Source: Petrimonas sp. (GTDB lineage Bacteria; Bacteroidota; Bacteroidia; Bacteroidales; Dysgonomonadaceae). From it: a DNA stretch of 32,126 nt. A model generated the notes under the pieces. The model saw only the letters and a list, made by a program, of their open reading frames with translations. It was not told the DNA's origin and ran no database searches. Shown in pieces: positions 23,010 to 30,915 of this stretch. The stretch is taken from NCBI GenBank assembly GCA_028698105.1, contig JAQVEB010000006.1, forward strand, positions 1-32,126, written 5' to 3'. The position numbers and the translations under genes are program-made. Every line of letters starts with the position of its first letter. Position 1 is the first letter of the stretch.

Positions 23010-23492
23010 TTGACAAAAGAGGATTTTAAATATTTGTTCGATACCTACTTCGATTCGGTACGGGGTTACCTGTATTATAGAGGTGCGGGGCCGGATGATG
23101 CTTCAGACATAGCACAGGAGGTTTTTATGCGGCTTTGGGAGAAACAATTCGAGGTAGATAAAACAACAGCAAAACGTCTCCTCTATAAAATTGCCGGTGA
23201 CATGTTTGTTAGTAAATATAGACGTGATGTATTGGAAATGAACTATATAGCTTCAATCCGTTATTACGGTAACGAGCCTTCGACAGAAGATATATTGAGT
23301 CACAAAGAGTTACTTGAAAAGTATAAAATCGCACTTAACAGTTTGAACGAAAAGCAACGAGCCGTATTTCTAATGTCGAGGATTGAGGGCTTGAAATACT
23401 GGGAAATTGCCGAACGTCTGGGCTTAAGTGTGAAAGCTGTAGAAAAACGAATGAGTGCAGCATTACAATTTTTGAAAAAATCATTATTATAA
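23010..23492 (+). CDS. ECF RNA polymerase sigma factor (FecI-like Bacteroidota type)
   Basis: 160 residues starting at TTG 23010 (reads MTKEDFKYLFDTYFDSVRGY, the normal family opening); no ATG lies at that point, so the weak start seems real and may limit output. Region 2: DDASDIAQEVFMRLWEKQ. Region 4: LNEKQRAVFLMSRIEGLKYW followed by EIAERLGLSVKAVEKRMSAA, the helix-turn-helix. The next gene, 9 bases on, is a FecR-type anti-sigma factor, so this is a transmembrane signalling pair. No TonB receptor with a signalling domain follows; the output seems to be the secreted protein downstream. Confidence 0.9.
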   Translation: MTKEDFKYLFDTYFDSVRGYLYYRGAGPDDASDIAQEVFMRLWEKQFEVDKTTAKRLLYKIAGDMFVSKYRRDVLEMNYIASIRYYGNEPSTEDILSHKELLEKYKIALNSLNEKQRAVFLMSRIEGLKYWEIAERLGLSVKAVEKRMSAALQFLKKSLL

Positions 23493-23501
23493 CCAAACCC
23501 T

Positions 23502-24758
23502 ATGATTATTAAACATACATATTCCGAAAAAGAAAATATCGTATTTTCGAAGGAAGTAGAAGATATCATTTCCAACACCCGACCTCAATGGATCAGGTCC
23601 AAAGAGGATATTTGGATGGAAATGGAAGCAAAACTGGATGCTAACCCAACCGGGAAGAAAGTTCAGCCCGTCCGGTATTTCCAACTGTTGAAATACGCGG
23701 CAGTAGCCTCGATCGCTTTATTGGTTTCATTTGCTGTTACAGCAACATTATATACAAAGAATGTGAAAACCGTGATAGCTGAAAAGAGTTTTCTTTTGCC
23801 GGACAATTCCAAGGTGGTGTTGCACGCCAATTCGTCGCTGAGCTACAAACCTTTGCTGTGGAAGTTCAGCCGGACAACAAAGCTAAACGGCGAAGCTTAT
23901 TTTGAAGTGGAAAGCGGAAGTAGGTTCGAAGTTGTTTCTGAAAAGGCCAAAACGGTGGTTTTAGGAACACGATTTTTGGTAACGGCTCGCGAAAATGAAT
24001 ACCAGGTGAATTGCGAACATGGAAAAGTGATGCTTGTGGAGTTTGCCGAAAAAAACGAAGTTGTGATAACGACCGGTCAGAAAGCAAGGCTGAAGGCGGA
24101 TAAACAGTTCGAAATTATTTCTCAGCATCACAACAATCCTACTGAGGTAACTCCGGAAGTAACTGTAGCCGTAGAAGAAAAAGATATGAACATCACGGAA
24201 GAAAAACCTGCCGTCATTCCAAAAGACGAAATGAAACCCGAACCGGAAAGGCAGAGAACGATGAGTCAGGAGAAAATTCAGTTGCAGGAGCCAACTCCGT
24301 TAAAAGTAGAACCGAATTTGTCGAATGAGCTAAAGGAAAATCATTTAAACGAAATTAAAAACTTACTAGACGAAGCGGAGACAAAACTGCAAACCGAAAA
24401 TCAGGAACGCACGAATCTTCAAAATCGCCAGGGGGAAACAGCAGACAATAATGCGGAACCGGCTAAAAACCGATTCAGAAACTCACTGACCCAAAAGCAA
24501 CTCGACATTCTGGAAGACAAAACGTTGAGCAGAACTGAAAGACAGAAAGCGTTCATTAAATCCCTTACAAACGAACAAAGACAATTGCTCAGGGATCAAA
24601 ACACTGAAATAGAATTCGGCAAAGATGTTCACAAAGACGGAATAAAAGAGAACGTGAAAGATGAACAACGGAATCGTAAAAACCAGTTGTCCAACACTCC
24701 GGTTGAAAAAGAAGGTGGCGGAATGAGAAGAGAAGGCGGAAAACAATCTCCAAGATAA
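23502..24758 (+). CDS. FecR-type anti-sigma factor with unusual C-terminal tail
   Basis: 418 residues. The N-terminal ~60 residues are cytoplasmic; one membrane segment lies at ~63-86 (LLKYAAVASIALLVSFAVTA); the FecR domain spans ~97-200 (FLLPDNSKVVLHANSSLSY, LNGEAYFEVES, FEVVSEKAKTVVLGTRF). Past it comes a long, charged Glu/Pro/Lys linker, a helical stretch, and a segment at 325-364 (FRNSLTQKQLDILEDKTLSR...) that closely resembles residues 108-147 of the secreted protein encoded next. The tail ends Gly/Arg-rich. FecR proteins hold the cognate sigma factor at the membrane until a periplasmic signal arrives. The extra tail makes it ~80-100 residues longer than usual and may sense or imitate that secreted protein. 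Confidence 0.85.
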   Translation: MIIKHTYSEKENIVFSKEVEDIISNTRPQWIRSKEDIWMEMEAKLDANPTGKKVQPVRYFQLLKYAAVASIALLVSFAVTATLYTKNVKTVIAEKSFLLPDNSKVVLHANSSLSYKPLLWKFSRTTKLNGEAYFEVESGSRFEVVSEKAKTVVLGTRFLVTARENEYQVNCEHGKVMLVEFAEKNEVVITTGQKARLKADKQFEIISQHHNNPTEVTPEVTVAVEEKDMNITEEKPAVIPKDEMKPEPERQRTMSQEKIQLQEPTPLKVEPNLSNELKENHLNEIKNLLDEAETKLQTENQERTNLQNRQGETADNNAEPAKNRFRNSLTQKQLDILEDKTLSRTERQKAFIKSLTNEQRQLLRDQNTEIEFGKDVHKDGIKENVKDEQRNRKNQLSNTPVEKEGGGMRREGGKQSPR

Positions 24759-24819
24759 ACCGCTGGAACCGCCTTTCAAAGTAAAAAAAGTATTTAATTG
24801 AAAAAATCTCAATAAAAAA

Positions 24820-24844
24820 GTAGGGTATTACAAGACTTGTTCGG
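24820..24844 (+). promoter_or_regulatory. Second copy of the GTAGGGTATT-N10-TTCGG promoter
   Basis: GTAGGGTATT (24820-24829), ten bases, TTCGG (24840-24844) and then TTATC. It lies 47 bases before the ATG of the secreted Gln-rich gene and points to control by the sigma factor encoded at 23010. Confidence 0.6.
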
Positions 24845-24891
24845 TTATCTTATACAAAACGGAAACGAATTAATTATTAAAAACAAGAATT

Positions 24892-25533
24892 ATGAAAACA
24901 AAATCAATCTTCGGAGTTTTATTTGTAGCTTTTCTTTTTTTAGCCGCAAATACATTTGCTCAAACCACACCTATAAGAGCAAAAGACCAAACCAAAATTG
25001 AAAAAAAGGATCAATTGAAAGATCAGACCAAAGATCAAACTAAAGATCAACTGAAAGATCAGTTGAAAGACCATACAAGAGACCGCATTCACGATCCGCT
25101 TGAAGATGCTGACCAATTGCAACAGAGGGATCGGGATCGGTTACATTCAGCAACAGGGAATCAGGTAAATGCTGATATTCAGAGCATGGTAAATCAGAGA
25201 AATCGCGAACAATTCAAGAACTCTCTTACCCCCGAACAAATTGAATTGCTTCAAAACCAAACGATGACCAGAGCTGAAAAAAGAGAAGCCTTTATGAATT
25301 CTCTGTCGGAAGAACAACGCAATATGCTGAAATTGCAGTATAGAGATCAAAACCGGTTGAACAAAGGAGTTGCAACGCAAACCAAAGAACAGGTTAAGGA
25401 ACAACAACGCAACCAAATCAGAGAACACCAGAATATATCTACCGGCAGCCAGCAACAGCAAATGCAGCAACAAATGCAGCAGCTTGGCGAAGGTGGTGGA
25501 AAAGGTGGCGGCATGAAAGGTGGCGGCAAATAA
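24892..25533 (+). CDS. Secreted Lys/Asp/Gln-rich low-complexity protein
   Basis: 213 residues. Signal peptide MKTKSIFGVLFVAFLFLAANTFA, then a tetrapeptide repeat of the KDQL/KDQT type (residues ~39-60), a helical charged part, a conserved-looking segment at 108-147 (FKNSLTPEQIELLQNQTMTR...) shared with the FecR-like anti-sigma, a Gln-rich stretch (QQQQMQQQMQQ) and a Gly/Lys tail GGGKGGGMKGGGK. No enzyme motif. The shared segment has an SLTPEQ...SLSEEQR helix-helix pattern reminiscent of Spy-like proteins but I cannot assign it. It has a putative ECF promoter and ends at a perfect terminator, so it is probably a single-gene target of the preceding sigma factor. Confidence 0.8.
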   Translation: MKTKSIFGVLFVAFLFLAANTFAQTTPIRAKDQTKIEKKDQLKDQTKDQTKDQLKDQLKDHTRDRIHDPLEDADQLQQRDRDRLHSATGNQVNADIQSMVNQRNREQFKNSLTPEQIELLQNQTMTRAEKREAFMNSLSEEQRNMLKLQYRDQNRLNKGVATQTKEQVKEQQRNQIREHQNISTGSQQQQMQQQMQQLGEGGGKGGGMKGGGK

Positions 25534-25556
25534 ACCTTAATTATGAAAATTAAATT

Positions 25557-25594
25557 ACTTTTGAAAGAGCTCACGCTCTTTCAAAAGTTTTTAT
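25557..25594 (+). terminator. Perfect 14-bp terminator after the secreted Gln-rich gene
   Basis: ACTTTTGAAAGAGC (25557-25570) and GCTCTTTCAAAAGT (25575-25588) pair completely across a 4-base loop TCAC, followed by a T run. Confidence 0.85.
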
Positions 25595-25706
25595 TAAAGG
25601 TATTGGAATAACTGCCATACCGGAATAATTTTGAAACAGGGGATTAATTAAAACGCGTGTTCTCTCGTACGTTCGAATGAGCTATGTGACCATAATGTAA
25701 AAATCA

Positions 25707-26537
25707 ATGAATAAACATATGAAAAAAGCATTCTTTATATTGTTCCTTCTATACGGTATTTCAGCCGCCGCTCAAACCGATAGAATTGACTCATTACTAA
25801 ATGATTTGATATTTAGTGATGAAACTTTATTGTCTGAAATAATTAGTGAAAAGAAAGACTTTTTGTACGCAGGCCTTAATTACAATAATAAAACGTTCTT
25901 TGCAGGCAGAGAAATCGGTACCGACTTAGCGAATGTAAGTGGTCACGTTTATTATTTCAGCAAATACGGACTCTTTGCAGGAGCATCCGGAATATGGTAC
26001 GACCAGCTTTCGCCCGGCTACACCACAACAATGCTGACGCTTGGATACGGCCTTTACCTGGATAAAAGCAAGCACTTCAGAGCCAGCGGTTCATACAGCC
26101 GTCTCATTTACAATTCCGACACCACAGCCATTTATCCCTATGAAAACAATGCCAACTTAACGCTTTCGTACCGAAAAGACTGGTATGGAGCACGTATCTC
26201 CAACAATTTGCTTTTCGGGAGTCAGACATTCTATACGCTCAGTCCGAGCGTTTTTGCCGGTTTTTATTTTTTAGATTTTGGGAAAAACAACCGTTTTTAT
26301 TTCGGCCCTGAAATTTCGGGCTATTTTGCCAAAGAAACCATAAACCTTGCAACCACTCCCGAGGAAGTATTCGGCTTGTTAAACGTCCAGCTGTTTCTCC
26401 CCTTGAGTGTAAATTTGGGCAATTTTGAGCTGCAATTTGGATATTCGCTCAATTTCCCGTTTACGAAAGATAGCGCTGCCGATTATAAAGTAAGTTCAGG
26501 GTTTTCCGTGTCGGCATTTTACTTAATACCTTTGTAG
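25707..26537 (+). CDS. Outer-membrane beta-barrel protein of unknown function
   Basis: 276 residues; start ATG 25707, with an in-frame ATG at 25719 (MKKAFFILFLLYGISAAAQT) that is an equally good signal-peptide start. After a short linker with DSLLNDLIFSDETLLSEII come alternating strands (FLYAGLNYNNKTFFAGR, YGLFAGASGIWYDQL, LTLSYRKDWYGARISNN, FYFGPEISGYFAKE and LQFGYSLNFPF), about ten in all, with the C-terminal aromatic/hydrophobic end SAFYLIPL. This is the look of a small barrel. No conserved domain is recognised. It follows the sigma/anti-sigma/secreted-protein set but has a terminator before it, so it may be independent. It ends at a strong terminator. Confidence 0.7.
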   Translation: MNKHMKKAFFILFLLYGISAAAQTDRIDSLLNDLIFSDETLLSEIISEKKDFLYAGLNYNNKTFFAGREIGTDLANVSGHVYYFSKYGLFAGASGIWYDQLSPGYTTTMLTLGYGLYLDKSKHFRASGSYSRLIYNSDTTAIYPYENNANLTLSYRKDWYGARISNNLLFGSQTFYTLSPSVFAGFYFLDFGKNNRFYFGPEISGYFAKETINLATTPEEVFGLLNVQLFLPLSVNLGNFELQFGYSLNFPFTKDSAADYKVSSGFSVSAFYLIPL

Positions 26538-26558
26538 AAATTTAAAGATCAACTGTAT

Positions 26559-26599
26559 AAAAAATCCGCCAAGCGATGAAGCGTTTGGCGGATTTTTTT
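26559..26599 (+). terminator. Terminator after the beta-barrel gene
   Basis: AAAAAATCCGCCAAGCG (26559-26575) and CGTTTGGCGGATTTTTT (26582-26598) pair with one G-U pair across a 6-base loop. The A and T runs make it usable in both directions. Confidence 0.85.
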
Positions 26600-26627
26600 A
26601 TTGGGAGACGATGGCTGTGCCTTCGTT

Positions 26628-26769
26628 CACGAAGTTACAAACTTCGTGTCCCGCTTGTGCTCGCGCGCTTTTGCAAAGCGTGTGTTACGAAGTAAACTCT
26701 TGCCTGCGGCACACACCGATTACCGCTCGAACCTGTGCGCTCGTTATGACGAGAAATCCGCGTAAGCGG
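26628..26769. repeat. Cluster of four short hairpins
   Basis: CACGAAGTT-ACA-AACTTCGTG (26628-26648), CGCTTT-TGC-AAAGCG (26666-26680), CTCGT-TATG-ACGAG (26740-26753) and CCGC-GTAA-GCGG (26758-26769) follow each other. The stretch is GC-rich compared with what follows and looks like dispersed palindromic repeat DNA. The open frame through it is not credible as a gene. Confidence 0.5.
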
Positions 26770-26790
26770 GAAGGGTGTGATGAACGTTTA

Positions 26791-26994
26791 CTATTTTAAA
26801 AAATAAATTGCTATCAACGCACCTATTGTGCTGACAATTATTGATGCCTGCCAAAAGTATATTCTCCCTCCTCCTAATTTTCACGTCTTTTTGCCAAATT
26901 CCTCTTTGTAATACACGTTGAGCGTTTTATAAAAAAGAAAATTTATGATCAAAAAAATTGCAGTTGCTATTGTTATTAACCAAATCTTGTCCAT
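26791..26994 (-). pseudogene. Small two-TM membrane protein gene with an internal TGA
   Basis: Reading from the ATG at 26994-26992 gives 37 residues (MDKIWLITIATAIFLIINFL, then YKTLNVYYKEEFGKKT), a TGA at 26883-26881, and then, in the same frame, 29 more sensible residues (KLGGGRIYFWQAS...IGALIAIYFLK) to a TAG at 26793-26791. Both halves contain a plausible membrane helix and the join is polar, as in one small two-helix protein. A single base change (TGG Trp to TGA) would explain it. The alternative is a real 37-residue one-helix protein. Confidence 0.55.
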
Positions 26995-27158
26995 TTACCA
27001 AATTTTTGTAGTTTACATTTACAAATCGTTGCCAACATCTTCATTTATGCGATTTAATAATCAACCAAATTAATGGGCATTTACAAATGTTTTTCCCGTT
27101 CACAAAAATAGTCATTTTTTTGATTATCCGCAATACGTCTTAATAACCCTGCTTTTAG

Positions 27159-27307
27159 AGGCTGTGTAAAAATGAAAATTAGGTGTCTTTTTGTCACTCT
27201 GAACGCAGCTTTGCGGAGTGAAGAGTTTATAATTTATGACAAATAAAGATTCCTCCTATCGTCGGAATGACAAAATGATACTGTTGCGATGTTTCTTACA
27301 CAGCCTG
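27159..27307. mobile_element. MITE-like element, 149 bp
   Basis: AGGCTGTGTAA (27159-27169) is exactly inverted as TTACACAGCCT (27297-27307); extending inward, 13 of 14 bases match (AGGCTGTGTAAAAA against AGGCTGTGTAAGAA). Inside, GTCACTCTGAACG and CGTCGGAATGAC form a second, imperfect inverted pair. No coding capacity. Ends starting near GGCTGTGTAA are familiar from insertion sequences in Bacteroidota, so this may be a non-autonomous derivative. I see no clean target-site duplication. The rest of 26995-27158 is AT-rich with nothing to name. Confidence 0.6.
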
Positions 27308-27402
27308 TTTAAAGCGGAGAACCCAGCAAACATGAACACCGGCTTTAGCCATGACTACTGAAAATTCTCAGCCTCGAAACATTGCGGATAAACTTTACGT
27401 CT

Positions 27403-27433
27403 TTGCCAAATAAAGCATTTTCACTATCTTTGT
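27403..27433 (+). promoter_or_regulatory. Housekeeping promoter of ffh
   Basis: TTTG (27403-27406), 19 bases, TATCTTTG (27426-27433). This matches the -33/-7 pattern of the major Bacteroidota sigma factor, 29 bases before the ffh ATG. Confidence 0.8.
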
Positions 27434-27462
27434 AGCCCAATAAAAATATAGGATAAATTACG

Positions 27463-28788
27463 ATGTTTGAAAATTTAAGTGACAGGCTCGAAAGGTCGTT
27501 CAAGATACTGAAAGGTGAAGGAAGAATCACCGAAATTAACGTTGCTTCTACGCTAAAAGAAGTGCGCCGCGCGTTGCTCGATGCCGACGTGAACTATAAA
27601 ACTGCCAAAGATTTCACCGAAACCGTCAAGGAGAAAGCGATGGGGCAAGACGTGCTTACCGCCGTGAAACCCGACCAGTTGATGGTTAAGATCGTCCACG
27701 ACGAGTTGGCAACCCTCATGGGCGGTACCGCCACCGATATTAACATCAAGGGCAATCCGGCGATTATTCTGATGTCGGGGTTACAAGGTTCGGGTAAAAC
27801 TACGTTTTCAGGAAAGCTGGCGAACATGCTCAAATCCAAGCGCGGCAAAAATCCGTTGTTGGTTGCCGGCGACGTATATCGTCCTGCGGCCATTGAGCAG
27901 TTGAAAGTGCTGGGCGAGCAAATCGGCGTGCCGGTGTATTCGGAAGAAGAGAACAAAAATCCGGTCAAGATCGCGCAAAACGCCATTCAATACGCCCGTC
28001 AGCACGGTAAAGACCTCGTGATCATTGACACGGCAGGACGTCTGGCCATTGACGAGCAGATGATGAACGAGATCACCGCCATCAAGAATGCCGTAAATCC
28101 GCAGGAAATCCTTTTCGTTGTGGATGCCATGACCGGACAGGATGCGGTGAACACCGCAAAAGAATTTAACGACAGGCTCGATTTCAACGGCGTCGTGCTT
28201 ACCAAGCTGGACGGCGATACCCGCGGCGGAGCCGCGCTTTCCATTCGCTCGGTTGTGAACAAACCTATTAAGTTTGTGGGAACGGGCGAAAAGCTGGATG
28301 CGATTGATGTTTTCCATCCCGAACGTATGGCCGACCGTATTCTCGGCATGGGCGACATTGTTTCGCTGGTTGAGAAAGCGCAGGAACAATACGACGAAGA
28401 GGAAGCCCGTCGCCTACAGAAAAAGATCGCCAAAAATCAATTCGATTTCAACGATTTCATTTCCCAAATCCAGCAAATCAAAAAAATGGGTAACCTCAAG
28501 GATTTGGCATCCATGATACCCGGTGTTGGAAAACAGATCAAAGATCTGGATATTGACGACGATGCTTTCAGAGGCATCGAAGCCATCATCCGCTCAATGA
28601 CGCCGAAAGAACGCACCAATCCCGAGATACTGAACGGCAGCCGCCGCGCACGCATCGCTTTGGGAAGCGGAACCAGTGTTCAGGAAGTGAACAAACTGCT
28701 CAAACAGTTCGACGAGACCCGCAAAATGATGCGTATGATGACTACCGGCGGCGGAAAAGCGATGATGAAAAATATGAGAAGAAGATAG
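27463..28788 (+). CDS. ffh: Signal recognition particle GTPase Ffh (SRP54)
   Basis: 441 residues, normal length. The N domain begins [18 protein letters not shown]. The G domain shows the P-loop [15 protein letters not shown], the [14 protein letters not shown] insert-box motif, [10 protein letters not shown] and [14 protein letters not shown]. The Met-rich M domain (residues ~300-441) includes [24 protein letters not shown] and a Met/Arg-rich end ([20 protein letters not shown]). With 4.5S RNA it targets nascent membrane and exported proteins to FtsY. It has a canonical promoter. folD follows after a hairpin, and the two may be co-transcribed. Confidence 0.98.
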   Translation: MFENLSDRLERSFKILKGEGRITEINVASTLKEVRRALLDADVNYKTAKDFTETVKEKAMGQDVLTAVKPDQLMVKIVHDELATLMGGTATDINIKGNPAIILMSGLQGSGKTTFSGKLANMLKSKRGKNPLLVAGDVYRPAAIEQLKVLGEQIGVPVYSEEENKNPVKIAQNAIQYARQHGKDLVIIDTAGRLAIDEQMMNEITAIKNAVNPQEILFVVDAMTGQDAVNTAKEFNDRLDFNGVVLTKLDGDTRGGAALSIRSVVNKPIKFVGTGEKLDAIDVFHPERMADRILGMGDIVSLVEKAQEQYDEEEARRLQKKIAKNQFDFNDFISQIQQIKKMGNLKDLASMIPGVGKQIKDLDIDDDAFRGIEAIIRSMTPKERTNPEILNGSRRARIALGSGTSVQEVNKLLKQFDETRKMMRMMTTGGGKAMMKNMRRR

Positions 28789-28800
28789 TTGCGGGTTGTA

Positions 28801-28821
28801 GAGACGCAATGCTTGCGTCTC
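28801..28821. repeat. GAGACGCAA hairpin between ffh and folD
   Basis: GAGACGCAA-TGC-TTGCGTCTC is a perfect 9-bp inverted repeat, followed by AAATAAAAAAT rather than a T run. I recognise this kind of sequence as a short dispersed palindrome seen in several bacteria. It ends 17 bases before the folD ATG and could affect its expression. Confidence 0.5.
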
Positions 28822-28838
28822 AAATAAAAAATATAATT

Positions 28839-29720
28839 ATGCAGTTAATCGACGGAAAGGCCGTAGCCGCCCAAATAAAAAAAGAAATCGCGGAAGAAGT
28901 TACGCAACTTAGAGCCAACGGCGGAAAAACGCCACATTTGGCCGCCGTTCTCGTGGGACACGACGGAGGCAGCGAAACCTACGTGGCCAACAAGGTAAAA
29001 GCGTGCGAAGAAGTGGGTTTTAAATCCACGCTCATCCGTTATGAAGACGATGTTACGGAAGAGGAACTGCTCGCTTGCGTAGATCGGTTGAACAACGATG
29101 CCGATATTGACGGTTTCATCGTGCAACTGCCGTTGCCCAAACACATTTCGGAAGACAAAATCACCGAAGCCATCAATTACCGCAAAGATGTTGACGGCTT
29201 TCATCCCGTGAACGTAGGCCGCATGTCGCTCGGCATGCCGTGTTTTTTGTCGGCTACGCCGTCGGGAATCGTGGAATTGTTGAAACGATACGAAATTGAA
29301 ACCCGTGGCAAGCATTGTGTTGTGCTGGGGCGGAGCAATATCGTAGGTAAACCTGTGGCGCAGCTCATGTTACAAAAAGCCTATCCCGGCGATTGCACCG
29401 TAACCGTTTGCCACAGCCGCACAAAAAACATCAAAGATATGTGTCTGCAAGCCGATATTATCATCGCTGCGCTGGGCGTTCCCGAATTTTTGAAAGGCGA
29501 TATGGTAAAAGAAGGCGCTGTGGTTATTGACGTGGGCACAACACGTGTGCCGAGCGACAAAACCAAATCGGGGTTCAAATTGAAAGGCGATGTGGCATTC
29601 GACGAGGTTGCGCCCAAATGTTCGTACATCACTCCCGTTCCCGGAGGCGTTGGCCCAATGACCATTGTTTCATTGATGAAAAACACCTTATTGGCCGGGA
29701 AGAAACTGATATACAAATAA
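28839..29720 (+). CDS. folD: Methylenetetrahydrofolate dehydrogenase/cyclohydrolase FolD
   Basis: 293 residues from ATG 28839 ([17 protein letters not shown]); the upstream ATG at 28809 lies in a hairpin and adds ten non-family residues. Motifs: [20 protein letters not shown] with the catalytic Tyr and Lys, [24 protein letters not shown], the NADP-binding GRSNIVGKP, and [10 protein letters not shown] near the end. The enzyme interconverts 5,10-methylene-, methenyl- and 10-formyl-THF in one-carbon metabolism. Length and motifs are complete. It sits downstream of ffh in the same direction. Confidence 0.97.
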   Translation: MQLIDGKAVAAQIKKEIAEEVTQLRANGGKTPHLAAVLVGHDGGSETYVANKVKACEEVGFKSTLIRYEDDVTEEELLACVDRLNNDADIDGFIVQLPLPKHISEDKITEAINYRKDVDGFHPVNVGRMSLGMPCFLSATPSGIVELLKRYEIETRGKHCVVLGRSNIVGKPVAQLMLQKAYPGDCTVTVCHSRTKNIKDMCLQADIIIAALGVPEFLKGDMVKEGAVVIDVGTTRVPSDKTKSGFKLKGDVAFDEVAPKCSYITPVPGGVGPMTIVSLMKNTLLAGKKLIYK

Positions 29721-29791
29721 CGGGGGCGAAAGAACTTTCGGGAACAGTTATTTGTTAATACATCGGAAAATTAATTTTATACCCTTAACTG

Positions 29792-30316
29792 ATGAAATAT
29801 TTTTTTGTGCCGCTGGTAAGCATCTCATTGCTTGCGATGGCATGCACCAACAACAAAAGCGGGAATAGCGCAGCTCGAACCGACTCGGTGGCAACACTTG
29901 TTCCGGCAACGGAAAAACTTTGTTTTTTAGGAACGGCAGACCGGGATTCCGTGAGACTGGAACTGAAACGCACCGGCAGTGATTTCAACGGATTTCTGTT
30001 TTACGACCGTTATGAGAGCGATAGTTCCATCGGAGAATACAACGGCAAGGTTTCGGGCGATACGCTGAAAGGTGTATTCAATTTTATGTCGGAAGGAATG
30101 ATATCCAACGTGGATAAATACTTTCTGATGAAAGACGGAAACTTGTTGGAAGGAATCGGCCCGCTCACCGAAAAAGATTCCATTTCGCTGGTTTTTACCG
30201 ATACGGCTCGGGTGAAGTTCGGCGAAAGTTATATCCTCCAACCGGCAACTTGCGCGGATGAATTTATTTCCCGCCAAAACAGGGAGTTCTACTATAAGCT
30301 GAAAACAAACAAATAA
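29792..30316 (+). CDS. Small lipoprotein of unknown function (copy 1)
   Basis: 174 residues. Signal peptide with lipobox (MKYFFVPLVSISLLAMAC). The rest forms a small beta-rich domain: DSVRLELKRTGSDFNGFLFY, YNGKVSGDTLKGVFNFMSEG, SNVDKYFLMKDGNLLEGIG. These lines match copy 2 position by position, so the pair arose by tandem duplication. There is no known domain that I recognise; the alternating pattern with GDTLKG repeats suggests a lipocalin-like or barrel-like fold. The final ~25 residues differ from copy 2. There is a small hairpin (29727-29740) before the gene but no recognised promoter. Confidence 0.75.
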   Translation: MKYFFVPLVSISLLAMACTNNKSGNSAARTDSVATLVPATEKLCFLGTADRDSVRLELKRTGSDFNGFLFYDRYESDSSIGEYNGKVSGDTLKGVFNFMSEGMISNVDKYFLMKDGNLLEGIGPLTEKDSISLVFTDTARVKFGESYILQPATCADEFISRQNREFYYKLKTNK

Positions 30317-30360
30317 CCAACTTTAGCTCATTTTTTATACCCACTTCATTTCCTTATCTT

Positions 30361-30873
30361 ATGAAACAATTATTTTTCGCACTTGCGCTTGTGATGGCAG
30401 TTTCGTGTACCTCTAAAAAAGGAGGCGAAACATCCCAAACGGTTGATTCCACGGCGCTTACAACTCCGAAAACGGAGTATCTGTCTTACGTAGGTTCAAT
30501 AAAACGAGACACCGTTAAACTGGAACTGGAACGCACCGGCGATAATTTTAAGGGCTTTTTGTTCTATAAGCTACGCAACGCCGAAAACTCGCAGGGCGAA
30601 TACAAAGGCACTATTTCGGGCGATACGCTGAAAGGCGTTTACCGGTTCATGTCCAAAGGATTTGTTTCCAACATTGACAAATACTTTCTGTTGAAGAACA
30701 ATAAACTGCTGGAAGGCTCCGGCGCGTTTATGATGGTTGACGACACAACACTGACGTTCAGAGAGAACGAACGCGTTATCTTCGGCGACAGTTACGTTCT
30801 TTCTCCGGTTGAGTACTCTCCCACCCTCATCCCGCAAACAGAAAAGGACGTTTATTACGGACAGAATCAGTAA
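30361..30873 (+). CDS. Small lipoprotein of unknown function (copy 2)
   Basis: 170 residues. Signal peptide with lipobox (MKQLFFALALVMAVSC). The domain is a close paralogue of copy 1: DTVKLELERTGDNFKGFLFY, YKGTISGDTLKGVYRFMSKG, SNIDKYFLLKNNKLLEGSG. It ends YYGQNQ where copy 1 ends YYKLKTNK. The gap to copy 1 is 44 bases, so the two are likely co-transcribed. A bidirectional terminator follows. Anchoring in the outer or inner membrane cannot be decided from the residues after the Cys. Function is unknown. Confidence 0.78.
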   Translation: MKQLFFALALVMAVSCTSKKGGETSQTVDSTALTTPKTEYLSYVGSIKRDTVKLELERTGDNFKGFLFYKLRNAENSQGEYKGTISGDTLKGVYRFMSKGFVSNIDKYFLLKNNKLLEGSGAFMMVDDTTLTFRENERVIFGDSYVLSPVEYSPTLIPQTEKDVYYGQNQ

Positions 30874-30875
30874 TA

Positions 30876-30895
30876 AAAAAATCCCGGGATTTTTT
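30876..30895. terminator. Bidirectional terminator between convergent genes
   Basis: AAAAAATCCCGGGATTTTTT is a perfect palindrome between the second lipoprotein gene and the minus-strand GH20-like gene, with A and T runs on both sides. Confidence 0.75.
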
Positions 30896-30915
30896 ATTTG
30901 TTTTTCGGCCATTCG

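Noticed and set aside
26611-26799. 62-residue plus-strand frame after the barrel gene
   Set aside because: It passes through four hairpins, follows directly on a terminator and has no family-like features.
26881-26883. In-frame TGA read as selenocysteine
   Set aside because: No selenocysteine machinery or obvious insertion stem-loop is seen just after it, and a Trp-to-stop change is simpler.
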